A stretch of 64,000 nt of DNA from Pseudomonas sp. GD03919 (GCF_029814935.1 NZ_CP104582.1:3162001-3226000), one strand, 5' to 3'; positions 1-9,655 are shown, counted from the first letter of the stretch. Made by a program: numbers and translations. The notes: generated from the sequence alone by a model not told the origin.

Positions 1-180
1 CGCTGGCATGACGCACAAGGCGAGCATCGGCATCGCGAATGCTCCGCCTTCGTGCAGGTAGCCGAGCGCTGGTATTTCCTCGATCCGACAGCGCCCCTGA
101 AAGCTGGGCGCAATGATCCCTGCCCCTGCCAGGGTGGGCAGAAATTCAAGAAGTGCTGCGCACCGTATCTGCACGGCTGA
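1..180 (+). CDS. YchJ-like SEC-C metal-binding protein, 3' end only (partial)
   Basis: The window opens inside this gene: frame 1 is open from base 1 to a TGA at 178-180, giving 59 residues. The tail contains NDPCPC, then QKFKKCC, the SEC-C zinc-binding pattern, and ends APYLHG. This is the C-terminus expected of the YchJ/UPF0225 family (PA1039 in P. aeruginosa). The following genes match the PA1039-to-quiP block, which supports the call. Molecular function is not established for the family; the SEC-C motif implies zinc binding. The N-terminal part lies outside the window. Confidence 0.8.
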   Translation, partial: RWHDAQGEHRHRECSAFVQVAERWYFLDPTAPLKAGRNDPCPCQGGQKFKKCCAPYLHG

Positions 181-244
181 CACGCATCACAGATGAACAC
201 GCCGTGACTGCCTGCACCACTCACGGCACTTGCCTGCTGGACGA

Positions 245-799
245 TCAGTCCAGCAGTTTCAGGTGCGAGGTATCCGGTGCTGCCGCAGGTGTCGAGGACT
301 TGGCCTGGCCCATATCACTGCCGACCGGCGCCAGCGTGAATTGCGACAGGTCCACCGCCGGTGCAGCCGCGTCAGGCCGGGCATCCTGTAGATCGCTGCC
401 CACCGGAGCGATACCGAAATCCGGTGCATCGACATCGCTGAACGCCGCCATGTATTCATCGCGCGGGGCAACCTGCAGGCGACCGACCCTGGCCACGGCA
501 GGCGCACTCACCACAGCAGGTGGCGGCTCGGCAGGTGGCGGCGGTGCGAGCTCGACCTCCTCGATCAGCACGTCCATATCGACCACCTCCACCCGCGCAC
601 CGGCGCGCTCCAGCGTCGCCCGGTACTTCTCCGCCCCGGCAGCGTCGAGGTTGTTCTTGATCACGATGCGGCGCCCGGAGAACAACTGGGCAATACGCTG
701 AGCATCAGCCTGGAACAGCCTGGCCAGATTGGCCTTGACCAGCTCCGGTTGGGCGCCCGGCACCAGCTGCCCGGAGAAGGCGATCTCATAGCGACTCAT
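245..799 (-). CDS. Conserved hypothetical protein, proline/alanine-rich C-terminus
   Basis: A 184-residue protein with no recognised enzymatic motif. Residues 1-75 look like a compact alpha/beta domain (MSRYEIAFSGQLVPG, a mid-part with RIVIKNNLD, then GARVEVVDMD). This is followed by a disordered Pro/Ala stretch (ELAPPPPAEPPPAVV) and two short repeats, DFGIAPVGSDLQDA and QFTLAPVGSDMGQA. I start at ATG 799 rather than GTG 805 because AGGAG lies 7 bases before the ATG but only 1 base before the GTG. It points away from the downstream LEA gene. The repeated APVGSD unit could be a docking motif, but that is inference. Confidence 0.7.
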   Translation of the reverse strand: MSRYEIAFSGQLVPGAQPELVKANLARLFQADAQRIAQLFSGRRIVIKNNLDAAGAEKYRATLERAGARVEVVDMDVLIEEVELAPPPPAEPPPAVVSAPAVARVGRLQVAPRDEYMAAFSDVDAPDFGIAPVGSDLQDARPDAAAPAVDLSQFTLAPVGSDMGQAKSSTPAAAPDTSHLKLLD

Positions 800-990
800 G
801 GTCACACTCCTGTCCTATTCGCCGCTCAGTATGGCGCAGGTTCTTTTGCACTGACACTGCAGACGTCTCATTCACGCCTCATCGATTACCGACAGACCGC
901 GACCGGCACCCTATCGCCTTGAAAATAATGGTTGTACCCCATTGCAGCCAAGCGCTTGCTTGTTACACTGGGCCGCAACGGGGGTATGAA

Positions 991-1488
991 ATGCTTTCTC
1001 AGGCGCAAATGATAAGAATTACCAGCCTACTGATGTTTTTAGGCCTGCTTTCAGGCCTGACAGGATGTTCCACCTGGGTGACAGGTAGCTTCAAGGATCC
1101 GGACGTCCAACTCATCAACGTTGACGTGGTCAAGGCCAGGCTGCTCGAGCAGGAGTTTCGCTTGCGCTTTCGAATCGACAATCCCAATGGCGTCAGCCTG
1201 CCGGTACGCGGGCTGGACTATAACGTCCAGCTCAACGGCATCCAGCTCGCTGAAGGCTATTCCAACGAGTGGTTCACCGTACCCGCCCATGGCCACCACA
1301 CCTTCGAGGTGCCGGTACGTACCAACCTCTGGCGTCATGTCCGACAGATCGTCAAGGCACTGGAAAAACCCGACGTGCCAATTCGCTACAGCCTCCGAGG
1401 TGAAGTAAAAACCGGCATGATGTTTGGCCGTAGCGTGCATATGGCGCGCAATGGCGAGATAATTCCCGGTGATTTCATCCCCGAATAA
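991..1488 (+). CDS. LEA type 2 (WHy domain) outer-membrane lipoprotein
   Basis: About 165 residues. The N-terminus is hydrophobic ([15 protein letters not shown]) and ends in a lipobox with Cys followed by Ser, so it is probably lipidated and, lacking Asp at +2, sent to the outer membrane. The body matches the Water-stress/hypersensitive-response fold: [25 protein letters not shown], then [11 protein letters not shown]. Bacterial members are linked to desiccation or envelope stress, but no biochemical role is proven. ATG 991 is preceded by GGGGG at a usual distance; ATG 1009 is an alternative. It is followed by two small genes on the same strand, possibly one transcript. Confidence 0.75.
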   Translation: MLSQAQMIRITSLLMFLGLLSGLTGCSTWVTGSFKDPDVQLINVDVVKARLLEQEFRLRFRIDNPNGVSLPVRGLDYNVQLNGIQLAEGYSNEWFTVPAHGHHTFEVPVRTNLWRHVRQIVKALEKPDVPIRYSLRGEVKTGMMFGRSVHMARNGEIIPGDFIPE

Positions 1489-1505
1489 CCTGTGCGAGTG
1501 ACACC

Positions 1506-1700
1506 ATGAGCAACCAACCCCACGTCCACGGCCCCGACTGCAACCATGATCACGATCATCACGATCACGGCCATGTACATGGCCCGCATTGCAACCATGG
1601 CCATCAGGAGCCGGTACGCAACGCGCTGAAGGATGTCGGCCGCAACGACCCATGCCCTTGCGGCAGCCAGAAAAAATTCAAGAAGTGCCACGGCGCCTGA
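1506..1700 (+). CDS. Small His-rich SEC-C domain protein
   Basis: 64 residues. The first half is a His/Asp/Cys-rich metal-binding stretch ([20 protein letters not shown], then HCNHGH); the second half is a SEC-C motif, [17 protein letters not shown]. The SEC-C module binds zinc in SecA, and the His-rich arm suggests metal sequestration or buffering (inference). It starts 18 bases after the LEA gene, so it is probably co-transcribed. Two SEC-C proteins lie within 1.7 kb (this one and the YchJ-like gene), sharing the NDPCPC...KFKKC block. Confidence 0.8.
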   Translation: MSNQPHVHGPDCNHDHDHHDHGHVHGPHCNHGHQEPVRNALKDVGRNDPCPCGSQKKFKKCHGA

Positions 1701-1707
1701 ACCGCGC

Positions 1708-2172
1708 ATGGATGCCCTGCCCCTCACCCTGCTAGTCACCGGCCTGCTGCTGATTGCAGCGCTGGCGGCCTATGCCTGGCACCTTTGGCGCCGTGTATGG
1801 GCCAACCAGCGCGCCCGCGAGGAAGCACAACAGGAGCGTCAGCAGCGCATTGGCGGCGACCTGAACATCCTCGCCAGCAGCCTGCTCGACGAGCAACTGC
1901 CGCTGATCGAAGGCGCCATTCGCATCAAGGTGTTGCTCGACAACTACGACAGCAACCTGAGCAATGACAGCCGCTGCCAGGTGTTCCATCTGCTTTTCGA
2001 AGCCACCGCCGAAGTGCCTACCCATGCAGCCTGGAAGGCTCTGGACAAGACCGAACGGCGCCGCTTCGAAAAACGCTTCAACGAGCTGGAACTGCAGCAC
2101 AAGGCCGCCGCACGCAGCGCCGCGCGCTGGTTACTCGATGAAGGGCTGAAGAAGCCTCAAACGAGCGTCTGA
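1708..2172 (+). CDS. DUF2489 membrane-anchored protein
   Basis: 154 residues from ATG 1708. One N-terminal membrane segment (LPLTLLVTGLLLIAALAAYAWHLW) is followed by a basic, coiled-coil-like stretch (RREANQRAREEAQQERQQR type) and a conserved helical domain (GDLNILASSLLDEQLPLIEGAIRIKVLLDNYD). This resembles DUF2489 proteins, usually 150-160 residues, of unknown function. It begins 7 bases after the SEC-C gene stop, so translation is probably coupled. A longer reading that starts upstream at 1633 would overlap the SEC-C gene and is not favoured. Confidence 0.75.
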   Translation: MDALPLTLLVTGLLLIAALAAYAWHLWRRVWANQRAREEAQQERQQRIGGDLNILASSLLDEQLPLIEGAIRIKVLLDNYDSNLSNDSRCQVFHLLFEATAEVPTHAAWKALDKTERRRFEKRFNELELQHKAAARSAARWLLDEGLKKPQTSV

Positions 2173-2271
2173 GGCCTCTTGCCAGGCTTCACTGGCCTCA
2201 TTAACTTGGCGCCTTTGTGGCCGGCCAATTCATGACCGGCCTCGACCGTCCGCACACCAAGGAACTTCGCC

Positions 2272-4785
2272 ATGCGCGCGCTGGCCCGCCTGACTCTTGC
2301 CGCCTCACTGATTAGCCTCGCCGGCTGCCAGTCCCTGCTCAACAGCCGTTATGCCGACAGCGTGCCGCCCACGCGTGGCGTTGAGCGCATTCAGGGCGTG
2401 GCCGAGAGTGCGTCGGTGCGGCGTAACGCCCTGGGCATGCCGCTGATCGAGTCGAGCACCTTCCACGATGCCCTCTTTACCCTCGGTTATGTGCATGCTG
2501 GTGATCGCCTCAGCCAGATGGTCGGCATGCGCCTGCTGGCCCAGGGCCGTCTGGCCGAAATGGCCGGCCCTGGCGTGCTGGAAATGGACCGTTTCATGCG
2601 CGCGGTCAACCTGAAAAAGAGCGCGGAAATCCTCTACGCCGATGCCTCGCCGCGCCTGAAGCGCTTCTTCGAGGTTTATTCGCGTGGCGTCAACGCCTAT
2701 ATGTTCCGCTATCGCAACCGCCTGCCGATGGATCTGGCCGAGTCCGGTTATCGCCCCGAGTACTGGAAGCCCGAGGACTCGGTACTGCTGTTCTGCCTGC
2801 TCAACTTCGGCCTGGCGGTGAACCTGCAGGAAGAGATCGCCGCACTGACCATGGCCCAGCAAGTGGGCGCCGACAAACTGCCCTGGCTGCTGCCGATCTA
2901 CCCGGACGAGCCGCTGCCTTTTGCTGAAGCAGAAAAACTCGCCGGCCTCGACCTCAAGGGTCAGCTGCCAGGCCTGCAGGCAATTTCCCGCACTGCAGCG
3001 CAGATCGCCGAGCAGCACATGCTCGGCGTTGCTGCCTCGAACAACTGGGCCATCGCCCCGCAGCGCAGCCGTGGCGGCAAGAGCCTGCTGGCCAACGACA
3101 CCCACCTGCCGCTGAGCATGCCTTCGCTGTGGAATTTCGTGCAGATCCGCTCGCCCAAGTACCAGGCTGCTGGCATCTCGCTGGCCGGTGTGCCGGCCAT
3201 TGTGGCCGGCTACAACGGCAAGCTGGCCTGGGGCATGACCATGGTCATGGGCGACAATCAGGACATCTACCTGGAGCGCATCAAGCGCGAAGGCAGTCGT
3301 CTGATGTACCAGGCCAACGGCACGTGGCTGCCGGTGATGGAGCGCCAGGAAACCTTCTTCATCAAGGGCCAGCGCCCGATTCGTGAAACCCTCTATGAAA
3401 CCCGCAACGGCCCGCTGCTCAATTCGGTACTCGGCGAACGCAAACATATGCTGCAGCCCCTGGCGCTACAGAGTGGTTACGGCCTGGCGCTGAAAACAAC
3501 ACAGTTCGAGCGCGACCAGAGCCTCGATGCCTTCTTCGACCTGTCACGCGCGCAGTCGGTGGACCAGGCCTTCGAAGTGACGCGGGAAATCCGCGCCATG
3601 CCGCTGAACATCGTCTTCGCCGACGCCCATCATATCGGCTGGCAGGTCACCGGGCGCTATCCGAATCGCCGCGAAGGTCGTGGCCTGCTGCCCTCCCCTG
3701 GCTGGGACGAGCGCTACGCCTGGGACGGCTTCGCCGACCCGATGCTGCACCCTTACGATCAGGACCCGCCGCAAGGCTGGCTGGGCACCGCCAACGAACG
3801 CAGCGTGCCGCCCGGTTACGGCATGCAACTTTCCAGCTCCTGGTACTACCCGGAACGCGCCGAACGCATCGCCGAGCTGGCCGGCAATGGCCGTCACGAT
3901 GGCCACAGCATGATCGCCATGCAGTACGACCAGACCTCGCCCTTCGTCGCCAAACTGCAGGCCATGTTCAATGACCCGGCCATGCACGACTCGCTGCGTC
4001 AGGCCATCGCGGCCCTACCGGCTGGCCAGCGCGCACGTGCCGATGAAGCCCTGAAGCGCCTGCTGGCGTTCGACGGCAAGCTTGCCGCCAGTTCGGCCGA
4101 TGCCGCCATCTACGGCGCCTTCCTGCATGAAAGCGCACGGCAGATCTTCCTCGACGAGCTGGGCCCGGACGACAGCCCAGCCTGGCAGGCACTGGTGCAA
4201 ACCGCCAACACCTCCTACTCGGCGCAGGCCGATCACCTGCTTGGGCGTGCCGACAGCCCGTTCTGGAACGACATCCGCACGCCAGAGCAGGAAGACAAGC
4301 CGACCATCCTCGCGCGCAGCCTGGCCGCCAGCATCGAGCTGTTGGAAAGTCGATTGGGCGCCGAGCGTCGCAACTGGCAATGGGGCAAGCTGCACACCTA
4401 TGAGTGGGTAACCGACACCACGCGCATGGCCCCTTACATGAGCGCCAGCCAACGCAGCAGCATCAACGCCCTGAAAGGCTATCTGGACCGCGGCCCCTAC
4501 CCGGCAGGCGGCGATCACAGCACGCTGAATGTTTCCGCCTATGCCTGGGGCCAGGACTTCAATACTTTCCTGATCCCGGCCATGCGTATCGTGGTGGATT
4601 TCGCCGCCGACGAACCGCTGATTGGCGTCAACAGCTCGGGCCAGTCCGGCAACCCCGCCAGCCCACACTACGCCGATGGCATCGAAGCATGGCTCAAAGG
4701 CGGCTACATGAGCTTCCCGTTCAAAGCGGAGAATCTGGACAAGGTCTACGGCAACCAGCGCCTGCTGCTGATGCCGGCCAAATGA
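2272..4785 (+). CDS. quiP: Penicillin-acylase family acyl-homoserine lactone acylase, QuiP-like
   Basis: 837 residues, close to P. aeruginosa QuiP (847). It is an Ntn-hydrolase that would hydrolyse the amide of long-chain acyl-homoserine lactones or related amides in the periplasm. The N-terminus is a lipoprotein-like signal ([13 protein letters not shown]). The predicted autoproteolysis site precedes Ser256 in AASNNWAI, so an alpha chain of about 230 residues, a linker and a beta chain of about 580 residues are expected. Conserved family blocks such as [14 protein letters not shown] and [18 protein letters not shown] are present. The local neighbours (YchJ, LEA, DUF2489) match the region around quiP in P. 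aeruginosa. Substrate is inferred, not shown. Confidence 0.8.
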   Translation: MRALARLTLAASLISLAGCQSLLNSRYADSVPPTRGVERIQGVAESASVRRNALGMPLIESSTFHDALFTLGYVHAGDRLSQMVGMRLLAQGRLAEMAGPGVLEMDRFMRAVNLKKSAEILYADASPRLKRFFEVYSRGVNAYMFRYRNRLPMDLAESGYRPEYWKPEDSVLLFCLLNFGLAVNLQEEIAALTMAQQVGADKLPWLLPIYPDEPLPFAEAEKLAGLDLKGQLPGLQAISRTAAQIAEQHMLGVAASNNWAIAPQRSRGGKSLLANDTHLPLSMPSLWNFVQIRSPKYQAAGISLAGVPAIVAGYNGKLAWGMTMVMGDNQDIYLERIKREGSRLMYQANGTWLPVMERQETFFIKGQRPIRETLYETRNGPLLNSVLGERKHMLQPLALQSGYGLALKTTQFERDQSLDAFFDLSRAQSVDQAFEVTREIRAMPLNIVFADAHHIGWQVTGRYPNRREGRGLLPSPGWDERYAWDGFADPMLHPYDQDPPQGWLGTANERSVPPGYGMQLSSSWYYPERAERIAELAGNGRHDGHSMIAMQYDQTSPFVAKLQAMFNDPAMHDSLRQAIAALPAGQRARADEALKRLLAFDGKLAASSADAAIYGAFLHESARQIFLDELGPDDSPAWQALVQTANTSYSAQADHLLGRADSPFWNDIRTPEQEDKPTILARSLAASIELLESRLGAERRNWQWGKLHTYEWVTDTTRMAPYMSASQRSSINALKGYLDRGPYPAGGDHSTLNVSAYAWGQDFNTFLIPAMRIVVDFAADEPLIGVNSSGQSGNPASPHYADGIEAWLKGGYMSFPFKAENLDKVYGNQRLLLMPAK

Positions 4786-4880
4786 TGACCGTTCGTCGGG
4801 CGGCGCTGAACCTTTTCCTCAGCGCCGCACTCTGACTAACCGACTCACTCCATAGATCATCGTTTTAAGGCGCCCCTGGC

Positions 4881-5026
4881 TAATGTCTGTCAGTTAAGCG
4901 TCGACGCTGCCAATGGGTAGGAGCGGCGCCCCGCCGCGAACCAGGGCGATACGCGATTGAAAAGCTTCGCCCCGGGGCGGGGCTCCTACGAAAGACCGCT
5001 TTGGCAAGCTTATCTGATCGGCATTG
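4881..5026. mobile_element. 146-bp MITE-like element, copy A, with 10-bp target duplication
   Basis: It begins TAATGTCTGTCAGTTAAG and ends CTTATCTGATCGGCATTG, imperfect terminal inverted repeats of about 18 bp. It is flanked on both sides by the exact 10-mer CGCCCCTGGC (4871-4880 and 5027-5036). A REP pair facing inward lies at 4917-4989. A second element of exactly the same length, nearly the same sequence and opposite orientation is at 13537-13682, also with a perfect 10-bp duplication. No coding capacity, so it would need a transposase in trans. It sits in the quiP-nrtR gap. Confidence 0.85.
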
Positions 5027-5142
5027 CGCCCCTGGCGCCTTTTCTTTTGTCTGAAGAAAAAAGATGGCTTTTTTCCATCACTGCATGGAACTTTCCGGAC
5101 GCAGCAGTCTCAGAGTCTATGCATCGATTGAAATGCTCCCCT

Positions 5143-5167
5143 GGCGCCTCTGGCGCCTATTTTTTTG
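5143..5167 (+). terminator. Possible rho-independent terminator downstream of quiP
   Basis: GGCGCC, TCT, GGCGCC (5143-5157) can pair as a 6-bp GC stem with a 3-base loop, followed by TA and seven T residues. It lies 358 bases beyond the quiP stop, after the MITE-like element. The distance makes its use by quiP uncertain. A similar GGCGCC at 5034-5039 followed by TTTTCTTTT could act with it. Confidence 0.4.
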
Positions 5168-5192
5168 CCTGCGATTCAGAGAGGCTGCTGCC

Positions 5193-5218
5193 GTGCGCGA
5201 AACGGCAACAGCCCCTAA
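5193..5218. repeat. Solo end of the 271-bp inverted-repeat element
   Basis: Reading from 5218 back to 5193 on the minus strand, the sequence GGGGCTGTTGCCGTTTCG and the following GCGCACGGC match about 24 of 26 bases of the left end of the element at 46916-47186. No partner end is visible in the next few hundred bases. It abuts, and its outer bases overlap, the nrtR stop codon. Confidence 0.5.
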
Positions 5219-5907
5219 GCCAGCAGGCTGCGGTCGAAGATAAAGGCCTCCCCCGCGTGCGGGCTATGCGCCAGCAGATTTTGTGGCCGCCCCATCTTCG
5301 GATAATTCTTCTCGCCGGTATCACTGATCCAGCCCTGCGCTTTCATCCGCTCCAGCCTGCCGCGCAACGTGGTGTGCTGCACCGGCTCACCCAGGCACGC
5401 CTGGAACGCCATCAGCGCTTCGGTCACGGTAAAGCGCGCTGCCAGCAGGTAAAGCGGCAGCGAGCTGTACACCGACTTGCCACGCAGACGCTCGGCGGCC
5501 AGACGCACCAGTTGCGTATGGTCGAATGGCAAGGCCTGCTGCCCGGAAGTGACGGCGGCCAACTCGACGAACTTCAGATTTTCATCCTGCGGCACGACGT
5601 CAGGCGCTAGCAGTGCCAGGTAGCAGGTGCTCAGCGACCAGCCACGCGGATCACGCACGCCGTTGCCCACCGTGGTCACCTGCTCCAGATACTGCGGTTG
5701 CAGGCGCGCCTTGTCCGCCAGCGCACGAGCAGCGGCAGCATCCAGGCTGGCATCGGCGCAACGACCGTTGACCAGCACCCCCGGCAGCGCCCATTGCCCT
5801 ATAAAGGGTTCGCGCTGGCGGCGCAGCAGCAGTACCTGCAGCGCGCCCTCCTCGCTCAGGCGCAGGGCGACAATATCCACCCCGGCCAGTACCTCCAGTG
5901 CACTCAT
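5215..5907 (-). CDS. nrtR: NrtR-type Nudix-related repressor of NAD salvage
   Basis: 230 residues. The N-terminal half is a Nudix fold (DIVALRLSEEGALQVLLLRR, then QWALPGVLV). The Nudix box is degenerate: the REXXEEXG catalytic acids are replaced (AAAARALADKARLQPQ), as expected for a regulator that senses ADP-ribose rather than cleaving it. The C-terminal half has a winged-helix pattern (ALMAFQACLGEPVQHTTLRGRLERM). NrtR proteins repress NAD salvage genes. It is divergent from pncA-pncB-nadE, and the shared 139-bp gap holds a perfect palindrome at 5989-6021. The equivalent genes are adjacent in P. aeruginosa (PA4917-4920). The ATG start is at 5907. Confidence 0.88.
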   Translation of the reverse strand: MSALEVLAGVDIVALRLSEEGALQVLLLRRQREPFIGQWALPGVLVNGRCADASLDAAAARALADKARLQPQYLEQVTTVGNGVRDPRGWSLSTCYLALLAPDVVPQDENLKFVELAAVTSGQQALPFDHTQLVRLAAERLRGKSVYSSLPLYLLAARFTVTEALMAFQACLGEPVQHTTLRGRLERMKAQGWISDTGEKNYPKMGRPQNLLAHSPHAGEAFIFDRSLLA

Positions 5908-5988
5908 CCTTCCCCCGCGTCTTCATGTACTTATTTCATCTTGACCAATAATTCGCCTTCTTTCACGCATGAATTGGCAAAAGCGCTT

Positions 5989-6021
5989 GACTACATATTC
6001 CACCAGATGGAATATGTAGTC
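5989..6021. promoter_or_regulatory. NrtR operator (perfect 14-bp-arm palindrome)
   Basis: GACTACATATTCCA, 5-base spacer CCAGA, then TGGAATATGTAGTC: the arms are exact reverse complements. It ends 25 bases before the pncA ATG, so a bound repressor would block pncA-pncB-nadE transcription, and it also lies in the nrtR promoter region. Palindromes in this position with GTNNAC-like flanks are typical of NrtR sites. Assignment to NrtR is inference from position. Confidence 0.75.
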
Positions 6022-6046
6022 GCTTAGCCACGCAAAGGAGCACCGC

Positions 6047-6691
6047 ATGAAGATCGCCAGCTTCGACGTCGACGCCCAGAAAGGCTTTACTCCGCTGTGC
6101 CCCAACGAGTTGCCGGTGCCCGAAGGCGATGCCATCGTCCCGGCGCTGAACCAACTGGCTGCACGCGCCGAGCTACGCATCGGCAGCAAGGATGCCCATA
6201 GCCCGCAGGCGGCCTGGGTCGTCGACACGCACGATGAAATGCTGTGCCCCCTGCCGCTGGCCAACGCCGATCTGACCTGGGTCAGCCACTGCGTACCCGG
6301 CACGCCTGGCTTTGAATTACTCGACGGCCTGCCGGCACCGCTGGATTACGACTACTTCGTGTGGAAAGGCGTTGAGCCGGATCTGCACCCGTACGGCGCC
6401 TGCTATCACGACCTGGCCGAGAAGCGCAGCACGGGCGTGATCGAATTTCTCCGGCACAATGGTATCGACCTTGTATTGCTCGGCGGTCTGGCCCTGGATT
6501 ACTGCGTCAAGACCACTGCCCTGCAGTTGCGCCGCGCCGGTTTCGAGGTGATCGTCCATCTGCCAGCCTGCCGCGCGATTGCCAGTGAAACGGCTGCAAC
6601 CGCCTGCAGCGCCATGCGCGAACAGGGCATTCTGCTGACCGCCAGCCTGGATGAGCTGGACAGCGCCCTCACCAAGGAGCATCAGCCATGA
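6047..6691 (+). CDS. pncA: Nicotinamidase
   Basis: 214 residues. It hydrolyses nicotinamide to nicotinate and ammonia, the first step of NAD salvage in the cytoplasm. The isochorismatase-like fold shows the catalytic Asp in FDVDAQKGF, a Lys in FVWKGVEPD, and the nucleophile Cys153 in LALDYCVKT. The metal-site residues fit DAHSPQAAW and the following region. The start ATG at 6047 has AAAGGAGC upstream. It overlaps pncB by four bases (ATGA), so translation is coupled, and it is under the NrtR operator just upstream. Confidence 0.92.
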   Translation: MKIASFDVDAQKGFTPLCPNELPVPEGDAIVPALNQLAARAELRIGSKDAHSPQAAWVVDTHDEMLCPLPLANADLTWVSHCVPGTPGFELLDGLPAPLDYDYFVWKGVEPDLHPYGACYHDLAEKRSTGVIEFLRHNGIDLVLLGGLALDYCVKTTALQLRRAGFEVIVHLPACRAIASETAATACSAMREQGILLTASLDELDSALTKEHQP

Positions 6692-7887
6692 GCGAGAGCA
6701 TTTTCGCCGAGCGCATCGTGCAGAACCTGCTGGATACCGACCTGTACAAGCTGACCATGATGCAGGCCGTGCTGCACAACTACCCCAATGCCGAAGTGGA
6801 ATGGGAGTTTCGCTGCCGCAGCCGCGAGGACCTGACGCCCTATCTGGCAGAAATCCGCTACCAGATCGAGCGCTTGAGCGATCTGAGCCTGAGCGTGGAT
6901 CAACTGGCCTTTCTCGAACGCATCCCCTTCATCAAGCCGGACTTCATCCGCTTTCTCAGCCTGTTCCGCTTCAACCTGCGCTACGTGCACAGCAGTATCG
7001 AAGACGGCCAACTGAGCATTCGCCTGCGTGGCCCCTGGCTGCATGTGATTCTGTTCGAGGTGCCGCTGCTGGCCATCGTCAGCGAGGTGCGCAACCGCTA
7101 TCGCTACCGCGAGGTGCTGCTGGAGCAGGCCGCCGAGCGCCTGTACGAGAAGCTCGACTGGCTCAAGGCCGAGGCTTCGCCGAGCGAGCTGAGCGGCTTC
7201 CAGCTTGCCGATTTCGGCACCCGCCGGCGCTTCTCCTACCGCGTGCAGGAGCAGGCGGTGCATATACTCAAGCGCGATTTCCCCGGGCGCTTCGTCGGTA
7301 CCAGCAACGTGCACCTGGCGCGTGAATTCGACCTCAAGCCCATCGGCACCATGGCCCACGAGTGGCTGATGGCGCACCAGCAGCTCGGCCCACGGCTGAT
7401 CGACAGCCAGATCGCCGCGCTCGACTGCTGGGTGCGCGAGTATCGTGGCCTGCTCGGCATCGCCCTGACCGACTGCATCACCATGGACGCCTTCCTGGCC
7501 GACTTCGACCTGTACTTCGCCAAGCTGTTCGACGGTCTTCGCCACGACTCCGGCGACCCGCTGGTGTGGGCGGAAAAAGCCATCGCCCACTACGAGAAAC
7601 TCGGCATCGATCCGATGAGCAAGACCCTGGTGTTCTCCGACGGGCTCGACCTGCCCAAGTCGCTACGGCTCTACCGTGCACTTTCCGGGCGAATCCACGT
7701 AAGCTTCGGGATCGGCACCAACCTGACCTGCGACATCCCCGGCGTCGAGCCGATGAACATCGTGCTCAAGATGATCGCCTGCAACGGTCAACCGGTTGCC
7801 AAGATTTCCGACACCCCCGGCAAGACCCAATGCCGCGACGAGAACTTCGTCCATTACCTGAAACACGTGTTTCGTGTGACCCAGTGA
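6688..7887 (+). CDS. pncB: Nicotinate phosphoribosyltransferase
   Basis: 399 residues, the usual length for the bacterial PncB (type close to E. coli). It converts nicotinate and PRPP to nicotinate mononucleotide, ATP-coupled. Recognisable blocks are [16 protein letters not shown] at the N-terminus, [41 protein letters not shown] and [10 protein letters not shown] near the phosphate-binding region. The His within GTMAHEW is the site autophosphorylated in this family. It lies between pncA (overlap of 4 bases) and nadE (10-base gap), forming one NrtR-controlled operon. Confidence 0.93.
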   Translation: MSESIFAERIVQNLLDTDLYKLTMMQAVLHNYPNAEVEWEFRCRSREDLTPYLAEIRYQIERLSDLSLSVDQLAFLERIPFIKPDFIRFLSLFRFNLRYVHSSIEDGQLSIRLRGPWLHVILFEVPLLAIVSEVRNRYRYREVLLEQAAERLYEKLDWLKAEASPSELSGFQLADFGTRRRFSYRVQEQAVHILKRDFPGRFVGTSNVHLAREFDLKPIGTMAHEWLMAHQQLGPRLIDSQIAALDCWVREYRGLLGIALTDCITMDAFLADFDLYFAKLFDGLRHDSGDPLVWAEKAIAHYEKLGIDPMSKTLVFSDGLDLPKSLRLYRALSGRIHVSFGIGTNLTCDIPGVEPMNIVLKMIACNGQPVAKISDTPGKTQCRDENFVHYLKHVFRVTQ

Positions 7888-7897
7888 GGAGCCAGAC

Positions 7898-8725
7898 ATG
7901 AGCAACCGCCAAGCCGAAATCGCCGCCGCCCTCGACGTGGTGCCGCCGTTCGCCGACGACGCAGCCTTGAGCGCCGAAATCGAAAGGCGCAAGGCCTTCA
8001 TCAAGAACACCCTCAAGCAGTCCGGCCTCAAGGTACTGGTACTGGGCATCAGCGGCGGCGTGGACTCGACCACAGCCGGGCGCCTGGCTCAGCTTTCGGT
8101 CGAAGAGCTGCGTGCCGAGAGCGGCGATAGCGCCTATCGCTTCATCGCCGTGCGTCTGCCGTACAACACCCAGCATGACGAGCATGACGCGCAAGATTCA
8201 CTGCAATTCATCCGTGCCGACGAGAACACTACAGTCAACATCGCCGACAGCGTCAACGGCCTGGCCCTGCAGGTCAGTCATCTGGAACAGCTGAGCCATG
8301 CCCGACGCGACTTCGTACTGGGCAACGTCAAGGCCCGCATTCGCATGGTCGCCCAGTTCGCCATCGCCAACGCCAACAACGGCCTGGTGATCGGCACCGA
8401 TCATGCCGCCGAGGCAGTGATGGGCTTCTTCACCAAATTCGGTGATGGCGCCTGCGACCTGGCCCCGCTGTCTGGCCTGGTGAAGAAACAGGTACGCGCC
8501 ATCGCCGCACACCTGGGAGCACCGCAGCATCTGGTGATGAAAACGCCGACCGCCGACCTGGAAGAGCTACGCCCGGGCAAACCGGACGAGGAAGCCCATG
8601 GCGTGACCTATGCCGAGATCGACGCCTTCCTGCATGGCGAGACCGTCAGCGACGAGGCCTACGCCACCATCGTGCGCACCTACGACGCCACCCGCCACAA
8701 GCGCGAGCTGCCGCTGGTGCCTTGA
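7898..8725 (+). CDS. nadE: NH3-dependent NAD+ synthetase
   Basis: 275 residues, matching the short ammonia-dependent form with no glutaminase domain. It adenylates and amidates nicotinate adenine dinucleotide to NAD+. The ATP pyrophosphatase P-loop is [16 protein letters not shown]. Later blocks [33 protein letters not shown] and [17 protein letters not shown] are characteristic. AGGAGC precedes the ATG. It is the last gene of the pncA-pncB-nadE operon; a 15-bp perfect hairpin follows. Confidence 0.94.
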   Translation: MSNRQAEIAAALDVVPPFADDAALSAEIERRKAFIKNTLKQSGLKVLVLGISGGVDSTTAGRLAQLSVEELRAESGDSAYRFIAVRLPYNTQHDEHDAQDSLQFIRADENTTVNIADSVNGLALQVSHLEQLSHARRDFVLGNVKARIRMVAQFAIANANNGLVIGTDHAAEAVMGFFTKFGDGACDLAPLSGLVKKQVRAIAAHLGAPQHLVMKTPTADLEELRPGKPDEEAHGVTYAEIDAFLHGETVSDEAYATIVRTYDATRHKRELPLVP

Positions 8726-8740
8726 TCGCAGAAGGCAGAA

Positions 8741-8773
8741 ACGAAGAAGCCGGGCAATGCCCGGCTTCTTCGT
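8741..8773. terminator. Bidirectional terminator between nadE and dcd
   Basis: ACGAAGAAGCCGGGC, loop AAT, then its exact reverse complement: a 15-bp perfect stem whose outer part is rich in A/T and supplies the U-tract for both strands. It sits 15 bases after nadE and 15 bases before the end of the convergent dcd. Confidence 0.85.
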
Positions 8774-8787
8774 ATCAGGAGGTTCGA

Positions 8788-9354
8788 TCAGGCCTTGGGC
8801 AGGGTTACACCGGTCTGCCCCTGGTACTTGCCACCGCGATCGCGATACGACACCTCACAGGCCTCGTCGGACTGCAGGAACAGCATCTGCGCCACACCTT
8901 CATGGGCGTAGATCTTCGCCGGCAGGTTGGTAGTGTTGGAGAACTCCAGGGTCACATGGCCTTCCCACTCCGGCTCCAGCGGCGTGACGTTGACGATGAT
9001 GCCGCAACGCGCGTAAGTGCTCTTGCCCAGACAGATGGTCAGTACGTCACGCGGAATACGGAAGTACTCGACGGTGCGCGCCAGGGCGAAGGAGTTCGGC
9101 GGGATGATGCAGACGTCGCTCTTGATGTCGACGAAGCTTTTCTCGTCGAAATTCTTCGGGTCGACGATAGCCGAGTGGATATTGGTGAACACCTTGAATT
9201 CGTCGGCGCAACGCACGTCGTAGCCGTAGCTGGAAACGCCGTAGGAGATCACCCGACTGGCGTCCGCACCACGTACCTGGCGCTCCACGAACGGCTCGAT
9301 CATCCCGTGTTCCTGGGCCATGCGGCGAATCCACTTGTCCGATTTGATGCTCAT
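8788..9354 (-). CDS. dcd: dCTP deaminase
   Basis: 188 residues from ATG 9354, the standard length. The longer open frame to 9573 has no family match before MSIKSDKW. Trimeric enzyme deaminating dCTP to dUTP for dTMP synthesis. The start has AGGA at a suitable distance. Conserved blocks: [58 protein letters not shown] and [18 protein letters not shown], containing the catalytic Glu. Gene order dcd, apbC, metG matches PA3480-3482, with a cold-shock gene between dcd and apbC here. Confidence 0.93.
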   Translation of the reverse strand: MSIKSDKWIRRMAQEHGMIEPFVERQVRGADASRVISYGVSSYGYDVRCADEFKVFTNIHSAIVDPKNFDEKSFVDIKSDVCIIPPNSFALARTVEYFRIPRDVLTICLGKSTYARCGIIVNVTPLEPEWEGHVTLEFSNTTNLPAKIYAHEGVAQMLFLQSDEACEVSYRDRGGKYQGQTGVTLPKA

Positions 9355-9655
9355 GGCGAGGTGTCCTGAGTGGGCTGTTACAAGAAAAAGTGAGCGCATC
9401 TTACCGATGCTGAAGCCCTGCTTCAAAGATTGCCGACGCACCCTCAACGCATTATTTGCAAAAAAGCTGCATCGAGCATTCGCACTTGGCGATAAAAACA
9501 CGTATGGTGTCCTCACTGTGCTGCATGTGTCACCGCGAATCGCTACTTGATGCCTAGATCTCGATCCAAACATCGTCCGACTCCTAGTACTCGTTGCACT
9601 CAGTCCCGGCCTGGGCTTTTCCAGGGCTGTAATTACTTTTGTTAGGAGACATCAC

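Noticed and set aside
2305..3447. 380-residue minus-strand open frame opposite quiP
   Set aside because: A shadow of the acylase gene in a GC-rich genome; no ribosome site and no recognisable domain.
2272..4785. PvdQ rather than QuiP
   Set aside because: PvdQ is shorter and tied to pyoverdine genes; the length, lipoprotein-like N-terminus and YchJ/LEA/DUF2489 neighbours fit QuiP.
9485..9510. Promoter TTGGCG with TATGGT before the cold-shock gene
   Set aside because: The spacing between the two hexamers is only about 11 bases, too short for a sigma-70 promoter.
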